Assembly (NCBI GenBank): GCA_023078555.1
Contig: CM041197.1
Coordinates: 7,782,842 to 7,846,841 of the forward strand
Direction: 5' to 3'
DNA length: 64,000 nucleotides
Source: Ulva prolifera
Lineage: Eukaryota > Chlorophyta > Ulvophyceae > Ulvales > Ulvaceae
The translations under genes were made by a program, and so were the position numbers. The notes under the pieces were generated by a model. The model searched no databases. It had not been told where the DNA came from and worked only from the letters and a program-made list of their open reading frames with translations. Below, piece by piece: positions 23,409 through 37,062 of this stretch (within the stretch, counting starts at the first letter, position 1; each line of letters starts with the position of its first letter).

Positions 23409-26400
23409 ATGAGTGTGGCGCAGAAATGGTGCGCCGTGAGGGCGAATGGCGTCAGCTACATACTGAGAGCTATTTTGAATGCGTTGTGTGTCGTCGGATT
23501 ATTGAATTTGGGTGGTGCAACAGCGTTGGACAGTTCAAGACTGTCTACAGCGGAAGCGGCAGCGGAGTACAATAGGTTATCGCGAAATGTTACGGACACC
23601 TACTTCTCCAATGAAGATATTAGCCTGTTTGTATACGGACTGGCTGACGCGTATTCTGGCCTTGTGTCAGTATTCAGCATTGGCGAGTCAGCTTTGGGAT
23701 CCCCGCTTTTAGCGATTGACGTGGGAGTATCTGCCGGAGAACTGTGCGACCCTCTCAAGATTGTGCTGCATGTCATTTCAGGCGTTGTCGGCATGGACCT
23801 GCTGTTGCTGCTGCGGGAGGCCTCTACATCCAGCACTGCCCTGGCTAGGAACTGGCTCACACTGTCCAACTGACAGCGGATCACTGGGCCCCAACGCTGC
23901 AGAGACACCAAGCCGAGGTTTCTTTATGTGGGCAATATGCACGGGGATGAGCCCACTGGCAGACAGCTGTGCCTCGCATATGCCCTGGACCTCGTCACAT
24001 CCACTTCAGCACAGGCGAAGGACCTGCGTGAGCGCTCCCACACCATCATCATTCCTACCTTGAATCCAGATGGATATGATGCTCGCAGTCGCGAAAACAA
24101 GTGCGATATCTCATTCGCTGAAGCACATTCTGTCCCTGTTTCATTGACTTACACACACCAGCCTGACTCGCCCAAATGCACCTGCTGCCAAGGCATCCGT
24201 ATCACTGCTGTAGCAGTAGTGCAGCTGCGTGAGGTACTGCTATCGCACTGTGATTGCGGCTTGGCGCGTGCTCCGGTAGCTGCTGCATGGCCATATTGGG
24301 TGTGATTGTGTGCACATTCGTCCTCTCCTTCCCTTCCTCCTCATTGCCATTGTCGCTGTCACTCGTGCCTGGTAGTCCCTGCACCGTGCCCCAGACCATC
24401 AAGGCACAAGCAAGGTCTCGAGCTGCACTCGACGTAGCAGCCAGTGAAGCCGGGCGTGTGTTGCAGAGACGGCATCGACCTGAACCGGGCGTTCCCTGAT
24501 CGCTCCGATCAGGGCAGCACGCCGCTCCTAGCCATGCGGGGCACAGAGCCCGCCGAGGTCCTCGCCATCACCCACATGGCCTCCGTGCTGCCGCTGACGG
24601 GAGCCGCGAGCCTGCACGAGGGCGCTGTTGTCGCGGTCATCCCGTGGGACGGCGACGCCGGGAGGCAGCCGGGGTATGCGGCGGCGCCGGACGACCCGAC
24701 GTTCCGGTTCCTCGCGCAAACGTACGCTGACGCCCACACCCGCATGGCCGCGCAGGAGCCTCGGGCAGGAGCGCCTCCCAACAAGGTACGCCTCGGCACG
24801 GCCGCGCCGCTGCCGCTGTTGAATCACGGCGCTGTCGCCGTTGAATCGCGGCGCCAGCGAATGTTTGAAGCGGAAACGCTACGGCTGTCCAGGTGCAGAC
24901 TGCCGCGGCCGCACACCACCAACAACAGAATACCCCATCGCCTGATCGGTTGTGCGCCCGCACGGCCGCGTGCAGTCCATGACTGCGCTAGCTATGCGGA
25001 ATGGTGCCGCCTGTGGCAACGCATGCCTGGCACCCATGCATCGGCAGCCGTGCTGAGGCGCTCTGCAGCAATCTCGGGCTGCAATGTAGAATGAGTTTAG
25101 ACGTAAATCTTCGAAAGCATTCGATTCGATCGGCCCGACGACCCAACGCTGGTCGGCCCGACGACCCCAACGCTGGTCGGCAGCCCGTGCCACCCTCGTC
25201 CCATCGCCGCCGGTGTGCATGCCATCACGTCCTCACGGCAGTACAGGTGCATCCAGCGGTGCCATAGTCGGCGGGCGTATCCACGACTGCGGTGGCTACA
25301 GGTGCATGCACCAGAGCGGCGCGCACCGCTGCCGCGATTCACTCCTCGCCCCCAGCCTCCGTAGGCTGCACCGCGGTGGTCCTGGGCATCGGAGCTGGAA
25401 ATGTCCCATTGGACATCCGCATGTAGTCATGCATGCACACATACGTCCAGGCTAATGTTGGAGACGCTTGTGTAGTGTCTCATGTGCAGTCCATTTGCCC
25501 CCAACGGGCGTGCACGGAAATGGTGAATGAGAAGCCTAGTGTAGTCGCTTTCCTCATGCGGTGGTACCTGCGACCATGCCCGGCCTCTGTCCTTTGTAAC
25601 TACAAATATGCTCATGTGCTGCGTATGGGGCTTCAGTCCATGGCAAGTATTGCCGGTTGGGCTGTGGTTCAAGCTCGTGCCCGCCGTTGTGCCATGAATG
25701 AGTGAATAGGTTTCCGAATGCATTCCGAGGCCTCTGTCCTGTGCAAGCACATACACACACACGTAAAGCAGAAGAGAAGACAAACACCTGCCTTACGCGC
25801 TGGCTCTGCTGCAGGAGCAGTTTGCGGGCGGCATCAGCAACGGCAACGAGTGGTACCCCGTGTTCAACGGCTTGCAGGACTGGCTGTACGTCGCCACCGG
25901 CTGCCGCGCCATCACGCTCGAGCTCTCCGAGACCAAGCACCCGGCTGCAAGCCTGCTCCCGGTGCGCCCCGGCTGCCACAGGTTGATCAAATTCCAAAGG
26001 CACGGGCAGTTGCATGGCAGAGCACCAGCACAAAGTGCCGCCCCGGCTGCCACATGCCTGCTGTTTTTTTCACCACACACACACACACACACACCCGCCT
26101 GTGCTGACCCGCTGCCCGCCCGGCCGTGCCATGAACCCTCCAGAAGCCCCCCCCCCCCCCCCCCCAAGACCTGGCCATGCACGGGACTCTGGGTGCGAAG
26201 TGCCGCCGCTGCAGTGTCCTTCTCGCGCACTGGCCTGGCACAGCCTCAGAGGGGCCGGGGGCTGTATGCCGGAGAGCTGCCTCTGCAGCGCCGGGATGGC
26301 GGACGTGAGCATCGCCACCGATGCACCATGCAGTTCTGTGTGCTGTCGGAGTGGCGATGCGGGCATGCATGTGAGCAGAGTTGCATTAACACGTGTATCT

Positions 26401-28435
26401 TGCGGTTTCGGTACGTTTAATACGCGCATTTTATTCGGACGTAATTTATCAGCGTATGGTTCGCGCCTACGGTTCGGACTGGGGCGTTTTTGGAGAGCCC
26501 AGAGCTCTGCACTGTGGTGCACCCCTAGCCACAAGGCCAAACAACGGTTTGAACATCCCTTGCACTGCACCGCTGGTGAGGAGTACACTACTGCATTTGG
26601 TGGATCTATCACAATCACACATTGCGAACATCCTGCCGATGTTTCGGGCGAGTCTGAAGGATTCTCAGAGTCATCGATGCTGCATGCGGCCTTGTAAACA
26701 TCACTCTGCTCATGCCATGGCATGATGAACCTGAGTAACCTGATCATCTGATTGACTGCTGGTTCATTGTACTGTTCTCTGCAATAGCGTGCGCCTAAGC
26801 ACAGATGACATTGACCGTGGCATTACCAAGTCTGGCCATCACCGGCTTGGCGCCGGAGGCTCATTACCACGTACTCACATGCAGCGTACTTTTCAACCCC
26901 CCCTGATCGAAGTCAACGTACAATACACGTATTTTTGTTTAACGTACTTTATCTCAAAATTTACTAATGCAACTCTGCACGTGAGCACATTCCGGCAGGC
27001 CATTTTGATGCTGAGGTGTGATATGCCGCGAAGCGAACCTGGTTGCCGCAATCGTGGTGAGGACGCGGCGATGTTGAGTACATTGATGCCATGGACCCGC
27101 CGTTGCAGCGTTCATACAGGCGGAGCTTCAACGCCTGTAGCCATACTGCGCCACACTGCTCCCCCATCTGCGATAACCTGCGCCAGCCCCACACAAGGCC
27201 AGCAGGTTTGTAACGCCATGACGCCGCCGAGTGCAATGCAGTCAATTTGGGAAGAGAATCGGAAAGCATTGCCAGCGCTCGCCGCCGCGGCGACTCTCGG
27301 TGGCCTGCGCGTCACGGTGGCCGGCCCTGGCGCCGCCTACGCCACAGCACGCGCCGGCGCTGGCCTCCCGGCCTTCGCCCACGCCGCACCAACCACCTCC
27401 AGCGGCAGCGCCGCCTCTGGCCGCACGCTCCGCAACACAGCACTCCTGCGCGGCGGCGGCGGCGGCGGCGGCGTTGTCAGTGGGACCATCACCGAAGACG
27501 ACACAGACACGGCGAAAGGCGACGACACACGCGTTGGCGTCGATGCTGACTCGGCGGATAATGCGGGCGTGATCCACCTGCCCCTGGCCCCAGGGACCCA
27601 CAACGTGTCGATTGAGGCGCCGGGGACGCAGCCGGAGGTGCGTGTGGTCGAGGTGCCAGCGGACGGCAGCGGCGCACATGTGCGCATCAAGCTCACGGCC
27701 GCGCCGCAGATGGCCGCGGCGCAAGGGCAGGAGGTCGAGCAGCGGCCGGGGCACACCGCCGGGCTCGGCGCGAGCTTCCCGTACAGGGTTCTGCGGGGCC
27801 GTGGCGCCACGACGATCCAGGATGACGTGCACGCAGGCACGATGGACCCTGCGGTGCAGGGCGGCGACAGCATGTCTGCAAAGCAGGAGGATGTGGCTAC
27901 AGGGGTCGTAGATGTGGGTGACGAAGATTCGATCGACGTCGGCGCGGCCGACGACGCGCACGCAGCTGACCATGTTGCGATTGTTGACTTGTCACGGGTC
28001 GAGATGCCAGCGTCAGCCGGGGATCTGGCGGACTGGGCGGCCGGGTTGGTAGACGATCAGGAGGACGGTGATGTACATGAACGCATCGGCGGGGCGCTTG
28101 TCAGCGACGGTGGCGGGGGTGCCGACGTGGGGCATGAGGAGCAGCAGGGCCAGGGTGTAGACGGGGGGCCGGACAGCGGCATCGGCGCTGCGGTGATGGC
28201 GGTGGTGCCGGACCCGCCGCACTCGCCGTGGTGGCGCACGCTGCGCGGCGCGATCGCCGCGGCCGGGGCCGCGTTCCTCGCGGTGCAGATGATGCGCCTC
28301 ACCGGGCGGCCGGTGCTCGGCGCATTCGGCCGGGGGGACTCCGGGGCGCGGGGGCCGCGCGGCGGCCGCCGCGGCGTGCCTGCCGTTGCGCACGGGCACC
28401 ACTCGTTCCACATGCGCCCGCCGGGGATCGTGTGA
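23409..28435 (+). CDS. M14B metallocarboxypeptidase (CPD/CPE/SOL1-like), membrane-anchored
   Basis: Model: exons 23409-23743, 23903-24100, 24467-24785, 25815-25961, 27242-28435; phases agree throughout, giving 730 residues. A signal peptide (to about residue 39) precedes the peptidase domain. Zinc ligands are visible as GNMHGDEP (H125, E128) and ASLHEGAVVA (H228). DGIDLNRAFPD matches the family NGxDLNRNFPD, and the catalytic Glu is in TLELSETK (E320). After IWEENRKAL a transthyretin-like beta domain follows, then a poorly conserved acidic stretch, and a membrane helix at about residues 661-683 with a short basic tail. Such enzymes remove C-terminal Arg or Lys from peptides in the secretory pathway; plant SOL1 does this for CLE peptides. 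The first donor (23743) was chosen for phase. Intron 3 holds a LINE fragment. It converges on the receptor kinase gene at 29866. Confidence 0.85.
25530..25705 (+). pseudogene. LINE 3' relic in carboxypeptidase intron 3
   Basis: A frame with KPSVVAFLMRWYLRP and NYKYAHVLRMGLQ resembles the relic at 7690-7905 (KRSLFVTNALRRLSV, NAYVLRAGL). It therefore looks like a diverged third copy of the same LINE C-terminus. It is in the sense orientation inside the intron. Confidence 0.35.
26147..26165 (+). repeat. Poly-C tract of 19 nt
   Basis: Uninterrupted C run in intron 4 of the carboxypeptidase gene, with an (AC) repeat about 60 nt upstream. Confidence 0.85.
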
Positions 28436-29865
28436 TGCAGGGTTGGCCGGCCGCGGCGGGGGGTTCTCGCAGAAGGTGGACGACACAGGGCACCGAGGTG
28501 ATACTGGGCGAGACCCGGCGGGTGAGAAAACATCGCAGCTGCGACCAGGATGGTGTGCACATGTCTATGTCCGCCGGACTGGTTGCTTACGTCGCATATG
28601 CAAGTTTCAGTGATCAGCGTACAGTTCAGTGATCTTGGTGCGGGAGCCCAGTACCCCTCAGCCACTCTCATCCAATCACTTCTCGAGCCCATCGCTGTTG
28701 AGGTAGGTGCAGGGCGCCCAGTAGTCCTGTGGCAGCGCGTCCGAACCACCATGATGCGTGCGCATGCATGCAGCTCATGCGCCTCTGCGGCATGGATGTG
28801 TGTGCACTGGAGTGAGGCATCATATTCAAGGTCACACTTTGAGCGGCTGCATGCCCCAGTGTATCGTATACCAGTGTGCAAACCATATGCATATCTTATG
28901 CATGTGTGACATTTGTTAGACATGTGAGAAACGGCGTCAGGGCCCTGTATAGCCCGGTCATGGCTACTGAAGGTGAGCGGAAGTGTGGGCGCGTGTTTTG
29001 GCGGCGCGTGTTTTGGCGGTATGATGCTCGGGCGCTACGGGTCGTTCCGGTCAACGCGAACTGGGTCGCCGTCGTGGCCAACTTTGCTGCAAGGAGCTGC
29101 GACTGGGCTCTGTGTGAGCTGATATCTGCTGCTTGTAAATTTTCCATGATAGCCGGGCACTGATGGAGTACAGCAGCACTGGCGCATCGCATCTCAGACA
29201 AAACGGCACTGTCATGCCTTGCACGTGTACCATGGGCACACCTTTGGCTGGGTGAGGCCGGGTCCGCGCAGCACACTGTGCACTGTAAATGCCCCACTGT
29301 GCTGCCCCCGCTGCAGAAACTAGAAGACGAATTGCAGTCATCGGGCCACTGACTCATTGCATCATGCCTGCACCAGTCCCCGCACACCACACACACAAAA
29401 TGCGCTGTGCCGCATGGCCCAAACAGGCTAGCAGACTGTAATTTCAAACCACGAAGTCCTGGAAGCGACGTTATTAGGCATTACATGCATATGAGCACGG
29501 ATCGTTCACCCCGGGACCGCACCGCCCTCCCGGACCGATCAACCCACTGCATGCATCACAGGTGCTATGTACAGCAGCACTTTGCCTTTGGAAACTCGGC
29601 CTTTGTGGAAATGACGAGAAAAATCTGCGTGAAACCGCATGAAAAGAGTGGAGCCGCCCTCACTGCGGCTCTGCACGGCTGCGGCCCTCTTGCCGTCACC
29701 AGGTCGTCGCCCTGGCCACTCCCCGGCCTCAAGTGCACCATTTCCGGGGACCTTCGGGGCTCCAACGCCGATGGCCACCATGCTATCCCGTAGCCTCTGA
29801 GTCTCGCGACAAAAGCGACAGTAATTCTTTTGTTCCTGGCTGGGCACACGGTGCGTGTTTGCTGC
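28436..29865. other. Intergenic region between convergent genes
   Basis: 1.43 kb between the stop codons of the carboxypeptidase (+) and the receptor kinase (-), so it holds both 3' UTRs. A short direct repeat of GCGCGTGTTTTGGCG occurs near 28989-29018. TTACA at about 29480 gives a TGTAA signal on the minus strand roughly 385 nt past the kinase stop. No gene seen. Confidence 0.5.
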
Positions 29866-32800
29866 TCAGCCATGTGGCGCTGCTGCCGCCGCCGCGCCTG
29901 CGGACCGCTTCACGCTCAGGCGCACCACAGCATCGGCAGGCGGCCCCGCCAGGGTGTACGCATCACCGTGCTGCACGCTGCCCTCCCCCCCAGCCGCCGC
30001 CGCAGCCTCGCCCTCAGCTCTTGAATTCGCGGCACTGCTAGCCTCATCAGCAGCAGCACTATCGGCGCCGCTGGGCGCTGCTCCGGTGTCGTCCGGAGAG
30101 AGTGGGCGCGCCTCCTCCAGCACCGCCACCAGGGGGCGCCCGGCCGGAACTGTGTGCGCGCCGACACGCGGGACGTACGCGGCACTGCGCCGCGGCACCG
30201 TAGGGCCCCCCCACGGCGCGTCGGCGCCGTCAGGGGCCGGCGGAACGGCCGCCGAGGAGCCGGCACGGCTGAAGGAGTCACTGCCACTATCAGCGGCAGA
30301 GGGGTCTGCAGCAGAGGTGCTGAGCGCGCCGCCGATGGAGCGCACGTCGAGGCTGCCGGTGGCGCTGGGCACCGGCTCGAGGCCGTGGCTCTGGTTGAGC
30401 CACGCGTCCCACTCCTGCAGCACCTCCGCCGCTGACGGCCGCGCCGCGGGCTGCCGGGCAAGGCACCGCATCACCGACGGCTCCAGCCGCTTAAGCCGCG
30501 CCCGTGCCGCGGCCGCCGCCGCGCCTGGGCCCTCCCACGGGTACAGCGGCGGTGCCGCCGCTCCAGCGGCGGCTCCGCCGCCGCCGCCGTCGGCGGCGCA
30601 GCCGCCTTCGGCCGCGCCGGCGGCCACGCGGAAGACGTGGTCCTTCGGCGTGAACGGCGGGAAGACGGTGGTCTCGGTGAGGAGCTCGAAGGCCATGACG
30701 CCGAGGGCCCAGATGTCGAGGGCCTCGGTGGCGCGGATTGTTGCGTCGCCGCGGCGCAGCGCGTTGACGGTCTCCGGCGCGGCGTATGCGAGGCTCAGCA
30801 TCAGCGGAGCGTCGCTGCCTGCATGCGAGAATCTCCGGATGGAGCGCAATAGCCTGGAAAGCTGTGGTGTGAGGGAGAAGGGGAGCATGGTGTCCCGCAC
30901 ACGGCCAGACCACCCTGATGCTGCTATGGTGCCGGCTGTGAAAACCCTCGATAAGCAGAGGGGAAATGTGTGCAGAGGAGCATGGCTCAGACACTGCCTG
31001 CGTGGAAAATAGGAACACCTCCGCAAACCGACAGGAGTGCGCACATCGAGGGAGGGGAGGGGGGATTGCATGGGCAGGGTGATCGTGTGTCAGGTAGTCG
31101 GGCCTGATCACACAGAGCAGTTCATGGTTTCTGGATCTTACTGTCAAGTGAGAAACCCCTGGCGAGACTATGAAACCCCTGGCATGAACAGAACCGCTCA
31201 AATGCGAGGGGCACACCCGTCTCGGCAGCGCAGCCAAAGTCGATGAGCGTCCACTCGTGCACGTGCCAGCGCCACAGCGCGTTGCCGGGCTTGAGGTCGC
31301 GGTGCACCCAGCCGCAAGCATGCATGGCGGCCAGGCGTTGCAGGATGTCGGCAAGCACCTGCCACACCACGATGAACGACGGCTTCACGTGGGTCGCCCA
31401 CGCATCCAGGCTCTCCCCTTTCTGCACCCCAGGCGCCATGCTTGGATCTCAGGCATGCAGTGGTAACATCTTGTGTAACTTACACAGCCAGATGTGGAGG
31501 GGCGGGTAGCCCCGCAGGAACAGCACGAGACAAAGCCCGACCATGCATGCCACATCGCAGCCGGTAGCGACCGCAAAACAACTCTGAAGACGCAGCGGCG
31601 AATCATCACCACTGTAGCCCCGTCCAGGCCTCTACGCCCGCGCGGTGGCGCACCAAGCGGCGACAGCACCGGCAATCCCCAAGAGCAGCTCAGAGCAGAT
31701 GTCAGCACAGTTGACAAGCCCACTTCAGAGAGGAAGGTAGCACAGCGAACGCGTCGTCACAGACCCGCCCGCCAGCGCAGCATGAGAGCAGCATGGGCAC
31801 AGCATGATCTCAGCACGGGCACAGCACACGCTTTCTCACAGACCCACCCGGCAGAGGGGGATGACCTCAGCACGTCTGCAGCATGAGCGCAGCATGAGCA
31901 CAGCACGGGCGCAGGGCTGTGGGCCCACCTCGACGACGATGCAGGGGGGGAACGGCCAGCCGGGGGCCATCAGGAGGCGGGCGTCGGCGTTGCCCTCGAG
32001 GTGGATGACGGCCGCCATCTGGCCGCGCAGCGCGGGGCTGTGGTAGAGCTCGCGCTCGCGCTCAAACGCACCACGGTGCGTGAAGAACTTCACCGCGCAC
32101 TCGCGGCCGCTCGTGGTCTCGCGCGCGAACTGCACGATGCCCTGGCCGCCGCGCACGCGCTGTGCCGCGCTGTACAGCGTGAAGCGCTCGAGGAAGAGCG
32201 TGCCGCGCTCTGCGTACAGGTCCAGCGTGTGGGAGAGCACCTGCAGGGCGGGCAGAACAACCTGGGTTCTCGGAAATCGGGGGGATTGGCGGGGGGGTGT
32301 ATCTCGAATAAGAACCTCGAGTTGGGCCACACCCTCGGAACACACTGCTGATACCTGATCGGGCCTCGCAGCGGCGCCGCAGCGAAGAGCCGACAGCACA
32401 ACCAGGCGGAGGCCAACCTGGCAGGCTCAATGACGCAGATTGACAGGTAGGACGATAGCGTCGGCAACATCGCTGTACCAACATCACCCCATGACTCGTC
32501 CTGGCGGGACGGGGAATCTGGTTGCATGCCCCAGGGGGTCAGGAGGCCCTTGCGAGCGCTGCATGCATGCCAAACACAGAGCAAGGACGCCCGTTCAGAG
32601 GCGCCAGCAGGGCAGGTGGTGCGGGCGAGCTCACCTCGAGTTCCCGCATCGGCGGCGCGCCGGTGCGGGTCGCGTCGATGAACGTCCGCATCTCTGTCGT
32701 GTCACCAAACGACAGCGCCGACAGCACGGTGCCCCGCGTCGCCCCGAGGTACGACGGCGCCGCCCACTCGTCTCCAGGCCCCCCAGCCACGCCGCCGGCG

Positions 32801-35800
32801 GGGCTCCAGCCGCTGCCGGATCCGTCCGACACCACCGCTGCTGACTCAGCGCCGCCCCCCCACCCGCGCGTGCTGCCGGATTCTTGCGCCCCGGACACCC
32901 CCGCTCCCGGGCTCGCACCCATGCTGCCGGATCCGCAGCCGTGAGAGCCCTCCGGAACCGCCCGGAGCGTCGCGCCGGTGCCGCTCAACCCGGCAGTGGA
33001 TTCCGACACCTGAGAGCTCGCACCGACGTGGCCGTGCGCGGCGCGTGGCCCCGTCGCCGCGCTGATGGTGCCGTTCAGGGAAGACGAGGGGTCGCTCCGC
33101 GGCGAGCCCGGCAGCGCGGCGGCGGAGCGCGCGCTGTGTGCTACGCTGACCGTGTCGGGGTGGGTCGGCGCGGCATGCGTGATCGTGTCGGACGCGCCGC
33201 TGCTGGTGGCCCCCTCCGGCGAGCCCTTGCTGGAGAGCAGTCGGCCGTCCGCGCTCGTCTGCATGCATGCATGCATGTGGAATGGTCGCCGAGCAAGGCA
33301 CCAGAGGCGCTGATGTCTCTGATGCAGTACTCAGCAGAGGTAAGCCACATTCACACAACTCAAGTTCACAACATCACTTACCAACACACAGTTGAGAGCA
33401 CCTGGGGTGCATCCGAAGCAACATGGTGATGCTATTGCTGCCTGGCCAGGAGGACAGCGTGCTCTTTGTGGCAAATCAGTGGAAGTCCAGTGCGAAGGGG
33501 TAGCAGCATTGTGTGTGTTACAAGGGCGAAGCAAGCATGGCAGGAAGAACCGCGGGCAACAACCAGGGGCAACGACACACCCATGCAATCAGCAGCATGC
33601 AGCATTGTGTGTGTTACAAGGGCGAAGCAAGAGAGGCAGGTATTACAGCGAGACCCAAGAAGGGGCAGGACACACACACGCAATCATCTGACAACCATCA
33701 GGACATTATACGTGCGCGCGATGGCCGCAGCGCAGTTTGCATCACGCAAGGAATCGGTCACATAACAGCTCCAAGCTGGGCACACACACGCAATCATCTG
33801 ACAACCATCAGGACATTGCACGTGCGTGCGACGGCCACAGCACAGTTCGCATCACGCAAGGAATTGGTCACATAACAGCTCCAAGCTGGGCACACAAGCG
33901 CAGCATCGTCATGAGGCCTGGGACAGCAGCAGGTACGTACCGTGGACTGATCCGCGCCGGTCTTCGCCGTCTGCGCCGCGGGCAGCGCGCCCTTTGCGCG
34001 CCGCCGCCGCCGCCGCAGCACCCACAGCGCGACGGCGACAGCCGCGAGCGCAGCAACCACGGCGGCGACGGCGATGCCGGCGATCGCGCCTGCGGCGAGG
34101 GTGCCTCCCGGGCCCGGGGTGTCAACCGGCACTCCCTCAATCGCCGCCTGTGCCTCCTGCATTGATGCGCCCATGCTTAGCCTCACGTCCGCAGCAGAAC
34201 TGACGAATCAGCGCAGAGGTGGTCGCCCCTTGGGGAACTAGGAATTAGCACCCTTGGAAATGCATGCATGCGCTTTGCTGCACTTGCACACGCATTCACA
34301 ACCGCCAGGGTTACCGTAGAGTATCACCTGTAGCATCACCCTGAAACTGCTATCATGCATGCATAACAAGCATCAGCGCATGTTTCGGCAGCAGGACGGA
34401 GGGCACCATCCACAGCGCCACGAAGCCCTCGTCCTCCAGCGACGGCAGCCGCAGCTGCCCCGTCCACGCGTCGTCCTCCGTCGTGATGCCGGAGCTCTGC
34501 TCCCGGAACGGCTCCGCGATACGGGCCTCCCCCAGCCCGTCGAGCAGCACCGCGAGCGGCGGCTGCGCATACACCTCCGACCCCGGCACCCCCTCCACGG
34601 CCGACGACACCACGGCCACCGCGACCGCCGGCACCCCACCGTCCCCCACCGCCCCCGCGGCCTCCTGCCGTAGCCCACGCAACACGTGCTGCCCGTCTAC
34701 GTGCCCCCTGTGGCCACCGCACCAAACACCCCAATCAGATGCATCCGTGCTGTCGGCATCCACCATGGTGGCTAGGGGGCACGGCGGCTGAGTTTGCGCA
34801 GCTCCGGCGTCCAATGCGGGCTCGGCTGTGTTTGCGCCCCAGTGGAGTAGCCTCCGGCTGCCCGATGGTGTGCCAATGGCCATGGGCGGCAGCCCGCCCC
34901 CCGCGGCAGAGGCGGGAGCCACCGCCCCCTCCCCAGGCCGCATCACCGTGACCGGCGCCCCTGCTGTGCTGGTCCGCGGAGGTGTCACAATCGGAATCGG
35001 CGAAGATGAGCCGGCACTAGCATCCGGGATGGTTGAGTTAACGAGGGAGATGACGTGGCGGCGCAGCGCGAATATCGCGGGCCCCGCGGAGTCGGCGGCG
35101 TTCTCCGTGAACGAGGTCCGCAGGGCCAAAGCCGCGCCGATGTTTCCGGCACCCTGTGGGGCGTCCTGCTCATCCGATGCGAGCCATGCGGCGCCGCGTG
35201 TTGCCACAAACCCTCGCAAATCGCAGTCTGCACGTGCAGCGCCGAGATCGCATGCATGCATGAAAGGTGCAGAGGGGGCAGAGGAGGGGGGGTGTCATGT
35301 GGTCGGCCAGCACGCACGGCATCTGATCAGTCGTTCGGCGGACGTGCCCGGGGTATTTCGTGAGTACAGCGTGGGTATGATGTCGCCCCACCGTCATAGC
35401 CGCTTGGCTTCCGTGTTCTGCGTTGCTGTGCTGCATGTAAGGCAGCAAAACCGCGCGCACAGCCCCGAATTACATGCAGGGCGCCGCAAGAATTGGGAGC
35501 CAACAGAAAACAGTACAGGACAGGCCAGAGCATCAAACATAATGTCCGTCGAGCCATCAGCTACTCCTTCATCACGCCGCAGCGAGTGCGTGGAACCGCC
35601 GCATTTCATGGGCGCATGCATGTGACCACATGTGCGACACGTAGCGCAGCAGGGGCCCACCTGCGAGGAGGACGGTCGAGGCGATCGAGTGCAGCCCCCG
35701 GCCGCGGTGGCCGCAGCCGCCGCCGGGCTGCGCTGGGCCCCCCTCCGCGACACGCTCGAGCCCCCCGAGCCCGTCGCCCTCGCTGCAGCCGCTGAGCGAC

Positions 35801-37062
35801 ACGTTCGCCATCCACAGGCTGCTGCCGGGGGTGGCGAGCAGCAGCGTCTCGAAGCCGACGCCGTCGTCGATGCCGGCCGCCGTGCCGGGGCTGCGCTGGA
35901 CGTAGAGGTTCGACAGCAGCACGACGCTGTCGCGGCCGGCGGTCGAGAGGAGCTGCCTCGGAGTCACGACAACGCACTGGCCGCGCCGATAGCCGTGCGG
36001 GATGTCCGGTGGGGGGTCTGGACAGCGGCCCTGCAGCGGCGGGTGTGCGTCGTAACAGCACAGTCGGAGCGGCGGGGAGGACTGCATTTTACGTTCATGC
36101 GTTGCTGTGCCACAGCCGGAGACGCGTGTCGCACCCGGCAAACATGCTGGGAGTGACCGCGGTGTGAGCCTATGGTGATCGCAAGCCTTCTCCGAGAAGA
36201 GACAGAGGGAGATCAGCAAGCTCACATTGACAGACGGGGCGCCACCTTGACTCATTCCCAACGGGTGGAGTTGTACACACAGAGATGTTGGGAGCAAGTT
36301 GCGCAAGGGCGTGGTGTGTTGAAAGAAGGAATGATAGGCGACTTTGGCAACAGGGCCTGGCAGGTTCAAAGGACTGCTGTTGTACGTGGATCTCTGTTCC
36401 GCATTTGCACGGGCTGTCGATTTCGCTTTGTGATCATTCATGCCTGTATTCCTGTCGAAGGCACTGGTGAGGACCCTTTGCAGATGAACGCATTAGGCTC
36501 GCTCTCTTAGGTAAAAGTGCTGCCTCAAGCAGGAGGTTTCAAAGCCAATGGTCCGGTTTGAAAACGCACTAATAATACAGCATTTCCTATGAATTGTCAT
36601 TTGTGTACGCTGCTGCGGCTATGGTGGATGGTACATCCCGCGCGGTTGCCATGGGCCGGTCGCAATGATGCCATTGGGGCAGAACACGTCGCGCGCAAAG
36701 CCATGTGCGCGTTTCCAGACCACGAGATGTAAGGCTGTCGTCTAAGGCAATTATATACCTTGCCTCTGCAAGCATTTCCTTCGGCATTGGCGTTGGCATC
36801 AAGAAGCTGTGACGCGTACCTGAATTGACTTTGTAAGTGCCGTCAACGGCAAGACGGCCACTTCATCTCCAAGTTCGGAAATGGAGAGATGATCGGAGAT
36901 GAGGATGTGCTCATCGCCATCTAATACCGCGCGCCTCAGCTCAGCAGCGCTGGCTACTTTTGTCGCGACAGGGACGGCATTCTGGGCAGAACTTAGCCCA
37001 GCCGAGATGAATGTACCTAATGCGGCATACGCTAAGGGTGAAGGCATGCCATGCTGCCGCAT
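29866..37062 (-). CDS. Receptor-like Ser/Thr kinase with beta-helix-like ectodomain
   Basis: Minus-strand model in transcript order: 37062-36820, 36030-35661, 35227-34407, 34156-33941, 33258-32635, 32240-31929, 31421-31217, 30818-29866. All seven junctions are in phase, giving 1247 residues. A signal peptide ends near SSAQ. The ectodomain (to about residue 478) has short repeats such as LLSNLYVQRSPG, LWMANVSLSGC and TSFTENAADSAGPAIFA, which resemble right-handed beta-helix rungs. One membrane helix (about 496-525) is followed by an Arg run and a 208-residue Ser/Gly-rich juxtamembrane exon. The kinase is complete: glycine loop RVRGGQGIVQF (about 789), AVK lysine at 809, Glu-rich alpha-C, HRDLKPGN at 902, DFG at 923, AAPE and DIWALGV. 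All catalytic residues are present, so it should be active; Lys after HRDL favours Ser/Thr specificity. A long Ala/Ser-rich tail ends the protein. Ligand unknown. Confidence 0.87.
33506..33893. repeat. Tandem duplications in the juxtamembrane intron
   Basis: Two nested repeats lie in the intron between 33258 and 33941. A segment starting GCAGCATTGTGTGTGTTACA recurs about 95 bp apart. A roughly 112-bp unit (about 33671-33781 and 33782-33893), beginning with CACACGCAATCATCTGACAA, is present twice with few differences. Confidence 0.75.

Noticed and set aside
25987-26420. ORFs over the AC repeat and poly-C tract in the carboxypeptidase intron
   Set aside because: Generated by simple repeats; the 27242 exon joins directly in phase to 25961.
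33506-33893. CRISPR-like spaced repeats
   Set aside because: Only two copies of each unit, no regular spacers, and they lie in an intron of a eukaryotic gene.
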